Shown here: piece after piece, positions 7,010-10,069 of the stretch
Numbering within the stretch: position 1 is the stretch's first letter
Layout of the letters: the number at the start of each line of letters is the position of its first letter
Source: an uncultured bacterium
Lineage (GTDB): Bacteria > Spirochaetota > Brevinematia > DTOW01
DNA: 10,069 nt
Assembly (NCBI GenBank): GCA_937928175.1
Contig: CALFVP010000101.1
Coordinates: 1-10,069 of the forward strand
Direction of reading: 5' to 3'
Position numbers and translations under genes: made by a program
Notes under the pieces: model-generated
The model's input: the letters and a program-made list of their open reading frames with translations, nothing else
Databases searched by the model: none
What the model was told of the DNA's origin: nothing

Positions 7010-7134
7010 GATATTCTACCTCCTTTTTGTCTCTGTTTATGTTTTGGATTCTCGCATATTACCATTACTCTACCTTTTCTCTTTATCACTTTACACTTTT
7101 CACATATCGGTTTTACTGAAGCTCTTACTTTCAT
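6997..7134 (-). CDS. rpmJ: 50S ribosomal protein L36, with C-terminal extension
   Basis: This small gene encodes 45 residues starting MKVRASVKPICEKCKVIKRK. The zinc ribbon is intact as C11-x2-C14-x12-C27-x4-H32, so it is the zinc-binding form of L36, a late-assembling large-subunit protein that binds 23S rRNA. Most L36 proteins end at about residue 37-38, right after HKQRQG. Here HKQRQ is followed by KGGRISWHV before a TAG, so the frame runs over the ribosome site of rpsM and 13 bp into rpsM. The upstream ribosome site is a G-rich run within GGTGAGGGGGG (7137-7147). A candidate promoter begins just upstream, with a leader of about 17 nt. It is the first gene of the minus-strand operon in this window; infA, a common upstream neighbour, is absent. 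Confidence 0.95.
   Translation of the reverse strand: MKVRASVKPICEKCKVIKRKGRVMVICENPKHKQRQKGGRISWHV
7018..7025 (-). promoter_or_regulatory. rpsM ribosome binding site inside rpmJ
   Basis: AAGGAGGT on the - strand is a near-perfect anti-16S match, 8 nt before the rpsM ATG. It lies within codons for the K-G-G of the L36 extension, so ribosomes finishing rpmJ pass over the rpsM start. This favours coupled translation of L36 and S13. Confidence 0.85.
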
Positions 7135-7157
7135 ATCCCCCCTCACCGTTTCTAAGA

Positions 7158-7187
7158 ATTTTAAGTAATATTGCTAAAAGAAGTCAA
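7158..7187 (-). promoter_or_regulatory. Proximal candidate promoter of the rpmJ operon
   Basis: On the - strand TTGACT (7187-7182, 5 of 6 to consensus) and TAAAAT (7163-7158, 5 of 6) are separated by 18 bp. Transcription would start near 7151, giving a leader of about 17 nt with the ribosome site in it. The spacing and short leader match those seen for ribBA and secY, which raises my confidence in it. Confidence 0.55.
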
Positions 7188-7228
7188 ATTTTTAGGTAAG
7201 ATTATTCCAAAAAGAATTTGGTATAAAA

Positions 7229-7257
7229 GTTATGCTACTAAGTAGCATTTTTGTCAA
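7229..7257 (-). promoter_or_regulatory. Distal candidate promoter of the rpmJ operon, overlapping a palindrome
   Basis: A perfect TTGACA -35 box on the - strand (7257-7252) is followed after 17 bp by CATAAC (7234-7229), a weaker -10 (4 of 6). The 17-bp palindrome 7232-7248 fills most of the spacer and touches the -10. If used, the leader would be close to 90 nt. The weak -10 makes this less sure than the proximal promoter. Confidence 0.4.
7232..7248. repeat. Perfect 17-bp palindrome in the rpmJ-secY divergent region
   Basis: ATGCTACTAAGTAGCAT is a perfect inverted repeat with 8-bp arms around one central base. On the + strand it is followed by four further Ts, so it superficially resembles a terminator. 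No + strand gene ends here, because the gene to the left is rpmJ on the - strand. Its position between a TTGACA box and a possible -10 suits an operator for a dimeric regulator; this is inference. Confidence 0.6.
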
Positions 7258-7315
7258 GTGGTGTTTTTCTATTGTACGTTATTTATGAGAAAGTAAAAGT
7301 ATTTTTTTAGTCTAT

Positions 7316-7345
7316 TTGAAAGAATATTTTTAGTAGTATTAAAAT
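7316..7345 (+). promoter_or_regulatory. Candidate promoter of secY
   Basis: TTGAAA (7316-7321) and TAAAAT (7340-7345), each 5 of 6 to the sigma-70 consensus, are 18 bp apart. The predicted start near 7352 leaves a leader of about 14 nt holding the ribosome site AGGAG (7355-7359). The rest of the 231-bp gap between rpmJ and secY holds the rpmJ promoters and the palindrome; I see no gene in it. Confidence 0.55.
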
Positions 7346-7365
7346 TTTTTCTCTAGGAGTTTGGT

Positions 7366-8724
7366 ATGCTTAAGGCATTTGTAAATATATTTAAAGTTGA
7401 GTCTTTGAAGAGTAGGGTTTTATTTACTTTGTTTATACTTATAGTTTTTAGGATTGGGACTACCATACCTGTACCAGGTATAGATTATTCTGTTCTTGCT
7501 TTTTATTATGAGAGGTTTGGTCAAAGTAATTTAGGGATACTTGAGTTTTTCAATTTGTTTGCAGGTGGAGCGTTAAGTAGTATAAGCATATTTTCTTTAG
7601 GTGTGATGCCTTATATTAGTTCACTTATCATAATTCAGTTGCTAGTGTATGTTATACCTTCTCTTGAAAGGATTTCCAAAGAACCTGATGGAAGAAGGAG
7701 AATAATGCAATACGCTAGGATTGGTACTATTCCTCTTGCTATTATTGAAGCTTGGGGGTTAAGTTTGTACTTTGTTAGGGGATTAAAAACTGAAATATTT
7801 GCTAGAACGGGTCTTGCTCTTTACCCTGAAAGTGTGTTTTTTTACTTAAGTTTTATTGTAACAGTTACCGCTGGTACCATGTTTTTAGTGTGGATGGGCG
7901 AACAAATAACTGAGAAAGGTATCGGTAATGGTGTATCTTTGATAATAATGGCTGGTATCGTTGCTAGAATACCAGATTCAATTTATAACGTTTATAGACA
8001 ATTACAAGGTATTGGAACAGTTGAAATAACAATGATATTCGTTGTACTTTTGTTTTTAGGTGTTATTGTATTCGTTGTTTGGTTTGAACAATCCATAAGA
8101 AAGGTACCTGTGAGTTATGCTAAGAGAGTTGTTGGTAGGAAGGTTTACGGTGGACAAAATACTTATATACCTTTAAAACTTAATCCTGCTGGTGTTGTTG
8201 CAATAATATTTGCATCTGCGGTTATGTCGTTTCCTCAACAAATTTTTACATTCATCGGTGCTACGGATTCACCCATAGTTAGAACTATATCTTCGTGGTT
8301 ATCTTATGAAGGTTGGCTATATATAGTGCTTTATATGCTTTTGGTTATTTTCTTCTCGTATTTTTACACGTTTATTCAGTTTAATCCCCAGGATCTTGCA
8401 GAAAACTTACAGAAAAGTGGTGGGTTTATACCAGGTATAAGAGCTGGAGCACCAACCTATAAGTTCATAAACGATACAATTACAAAAATATTAGTGCCAG
8501 GTTCTGTAATTGTTGGTCTTATTGCAGTATTGCCCAATATAATATACAGCTCATTAAGTGTACCTACTTACATTGCTTACTTAATGGGAGGTACTTCTCT
8601 ACTTATAATGGTTGGAGTTTCTTTAGATACTCTAACCCAAATTGAATCCCAACTTATAGTACATCACTACGATGGTTTCCTTAAAAAAGGTAAAATTAGA
8701 GGTAGAGGTACAAGATACGTCTAA
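7366..8724 (+). CDS. secY: Protein translocase subunit SecY
   Basis: This 452-residue protein is of normal SecY length with about ten membrane helices. It forms the protein-conducting channel of the inner membrane with SecE and SecG and works with SecA. Visible hallmarks are the N-terminal amphipathic start and first helix (18-36), TIPVPGID (33-40), the plug region NLFAGGALSSISIFSLGVMPYIS (63-85), the GEQITEKGIGNGVSLII loop (178-194), the cytosolic loop YAKRVVGRKVYGGQNTYIPLKLNPAGV (251-277), and the SecA/ribosome-contacting loop FNPQDLAENLQKSGGFIPGIRAG (339-361), ending GRGTRYV. AGGAG lies 6 nt before the ATG. It stands alone: adk, map and infA do not follow, and rpmJ lies upstream in the opposite direction. 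Its stop is 2 bp from the stop of the convergent gene. Confidence 0.98.
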   Translation: MLKAFVNIFKVESLKSRVLFTLFILIVFRIGTTIPVPGIDYSVLAFYYERFGQSNLGILEFFNLFAGGALSSISIFSLGVMPYISSLIIIQLLVYVIPSLERISKEPDGRRRIMQYARIGTIPLAIIEAWGLSLYFVRGLKTEIFARTGLALYPESVFFYLSFIVTVTAGTMFLVWMGEQITEKGIGNGVSLIIMAGIVARIPDSIYNVYRQLQGIGTVEITMIFVVLLFLGVIVFVVWFEQSIRKVPVSYAKRVVGRKVYGGQNTYIPLKLNPAGVVAIIFASAVMSFPQQIFTFIGATDSPIVRTISSWLSYEGWLYIVLYMLLVIFFSYFYTFIQFNPQDLAENLQKSGGFIPGIRAGAPTYKFINDTITKILVPGSVIVGLIAVLPNIIYSSLSVPTYIAYLMGGTSLLIMVGVSLDTLTQIESQLIVHHYDGFLKKGKIRGRGTRYV

Positions 8725-8726
8725 AA

Positions 8727-10069
8727 TTACATTTCATAAGCATCTTCTACGAATTTAGGTATCCTTATGTTTATTGATGATACTACTAGGTAGTAACTTT
8801 TTAACGTTTCTTCTACTTTCTCAATAAATTCTATTACCTTATTTGTCGTTTTATTTGCATTTTTTATTTCCTCAGAAATCATCTCTGTTAGTTTAATATT
8901 CTTGTCCAAAAGCAAAGATATGTTATCCATAATTGTTCTTATACTGTTATATTTATTGGTTAGGTTAGCTAAAAGCTCGTTAGAATTTTCTAAATTTGTC
9001 ACTAAACTTTTGGTGTTATTCATAAACTCTTGAAATGTAGATATATACCTTTCTGTTAGAGCTTGTATTTCTTTAGTTTCGTATGTTAGCGTTTTTATTT
9101 CATTTTCTATTTTTATTTCCCCTTCCTCTACTGGTATACTGTTTGTGGTTTCTTCTAAACTGTAAAAAAGTTCATCCATTTTTTTTGATATAACTTCTAG
9201 TTTCTCTTTGTTCTTTTGATCTAGGTTTGCTTTTCTAAGTTCTATATCCAAAGATACTCTTATGAAGTTTAATTTATTTGAGATTTTTTTTAAATCTTTT
9301 ACTATTGAGTTAAGACTACTATAGTTTATTGCTATCTCTGATGATTTGCTAGAGATAATTGGTAACATTTCGTTTAATCTTTTCATATTTTTAAGTGCAG
9401 AGCTTATTTTGTCTATTATCTCTAGATTTTTTTGGTTTGTTGTGTTTAGTTTGATGTTAATGTCTACGTAAGATTTTTGTAATTTTTCAGTAAATTCTAA
9501 GATTGGTAAAATTTCTTTAGAATAGTTTTCTAAAAGTATTTTTACTTCGTTTGAGGTTTCTTTTATTGTGTTTATTGAGTTTAAATTATTTTCTATTTCT
9601 AACGATTTAGATGTTAGTTCATTTTTTACCTTTTTTAGAGTTTGAATTGAGTAATCTATATCTTTTTGTATTGATCTTATTTCGTTGTTTATTTCTTTTA
9701 TAGATTTTATTAATACTACGTTAGAGTAGTATTGATTTGCCATTATTTTTTCTAAGTTTACCATTATTTCAGAGAATTCTTTACTCACTATTTTTTCTTT
9801 GTCGTTTCCCTTTAACGATATAAAGTCGTTTACTATTTTTATGTCTTTGTAAATGTTTTTGTTTGATTTGATTAATGATATTAGTAATAGTAAAGCTAAA
9901 ATTAATGATATTATTCCTCTATCAATCCAGTTAAAGTACGGTGTGATTATTGTTATTGTTACTATCGATATTGTAGCTAGTGATATTACCAGAGATGTTA
10001 TTAAAATCTGTTTTAAAATTTCGTCTTTGGTTTTTGATAATTCTGATATAAATGGTAGTACGTGTATAG
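8727..10069 (-). CDS. Membrane-anchored coiled-coil protein resembling a degenerate chemotaxis receptor (5' partial)
   Basis: The frame is open from the right edge; the GTG at 9788 is an internal valine, not a start. I read 93 further residues upstream, giving 446 visible. Two membrane helices (visible residues about 20-42 and 51-66) are joined by a short turn (PYFNWIDR), so the sensor is not a classic periplasmic loop. A HAMP-like stretch follows (about 68-108, with a G near 87 and KEFSEI near 96). The rest is a long coiled coil. The segment coded by 9284-9135 (ISNKLNFIRVSLDIEL... to ...LEETTNSI) lines up with the MCP hairpin IAxQTNLLALNAAIEAARAGE...FAVVAxEVRxLAxxS, keeping hydrophobic and some identical positions. 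The AGExGRGF tip is lost and about three residues are inserted. It may be a receptor-like signalling or scaffold protein. A plain coiled-coil coincidence remains possible. Confidence 0.7.
   Translation of the reverse strand, partial: IHVLPFISELSKTKDEILKQILITSLVISLATISIVTITIITPYFNWIDRGIISLILALLLLISLIKSNKNIYKDIKIVNDFISLKGNDKEKIVSKEFSEIMVNLEKIMANQYYSNVVLIKSIKEINNEIRSIQKDIDYSIQTLKKVKNELTSKSLEIENNLNSINTIKETSNEVKILLENYSKEILPILEFTEKLQKSYVDINIKLNTTNQKNLEIIDKISSALKNMKRLNEMLPIISSKSSEIAINYSSLNSIVKDLKKISNKLNFIRVSLDIELRKANLDQKNKEKLEVISKKMDELFYSLEETTNSIPVEEGEIKIENEIKTLTYETKEIQALTERYISTFQEFMNNTKSLVTNLENSNELLANLTNKYNSIRTIMDNISLLLDKNIKLTEMISEEIKNANKTTNKVIEFIEKVEETLKSYYLVVSSINIRIPKFVEDAYEM

Noticed and set aside
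6948..7199. Plus-strand 83-codon frame opposite rpsM and rpmJ
   Set aside because: It is fully explained as antisense of S13 and L36 and of their promoter region.
7232..7252. Intrinsic terminator on the + strand (hairpin followed by Ts)
   Set aside because: No + strand gene ends upstream; rpmJ to the left is on the - strand. The same bases fit the spacer of a - strand promoter better.
9786..9788. GTG start of the coiled-coil gene at 9788
   Set aside because: The frame continues open for 93 codons to the right edge and encodes two clear membrane helices and a HAMP-like segment. No ribosome site precedes the GTG.

Overview
The window is visibly AT-rich bacterial DNA that is almost entirely coding. 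Arginine is mostly AGA/AGG and the proteins are rich in Lys, Ile, Asn and Glu. The gene set (undecaprenyl-phosphate sugar transferase, exported TPR protein, DUF4340-type membrane-anchored protein, receptor-like coiled-coil protein) suggests a diderm-type bacterium. The style of the exported Thr-Asn-rich proteins and the receptor-like protein reminds me of spirochaetes, possibly a deep-branching Brevinema-like one, but nothing here proves the phylum.

Left part, + strand (1-1862): the C-terminal catalytic part of a WbaP/WcaJ-type polyprenyl-phosphate sugar transferase runs in from the left edge. It is followed by ribBA, the bifunctional riboflavin-synthesis enzyme, with a near-consensus promoter and a very short leader.

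Centre, - strand (7134 down to 1846): seven tightly packed genes look like one operon, in the order rpmJ (L36), rpsM (S13), a DUF4340-like membrane-anchored protein, manC (GDP-mannose pyrophosphorylase), ruvC (Holliday junction resolvase), an exported TPR protein, and an exported beta-domain/coiled-coil protein. Gaps are -13, 6, 8, -4, 31 and -4 bp. Several ribosome binding sites lie inside the end of the preceding gene. The usual partners of rpmJ-rpsM (rpsK, rpsD, rpoA, rplQ) do not follow, so the classic ribosomal-protein cluster is broken here. The last two genes share unusual Thr-Asn repeat tracts and are translationally coupled; they are the best candidates for an undescribed cell-envelope pair.

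Right part: secY (+) is transcribed divergently from rpmJ across a 231-bp regulatory region, which holds candidate promoters in both directions and a perfect 17-bp palindrome. secY converges, with only 2 bp between stop codons, on a - strand gene that runs off the right edge. That gene encodes two membrane helices, a HAMP-like segment and a long coiled coil that resembles a methyl-accepting chemotaxis signalling domain with an eroded tip. Both convergent gene pairs (ribBA with the coiled-coil gene, secY with the receptor-like gene) meet with no room for a conventional terminator.

No RNA genes, insertion sequences or CRISPR arrays were seen, and no stretch over 300 bp lacks a gene.
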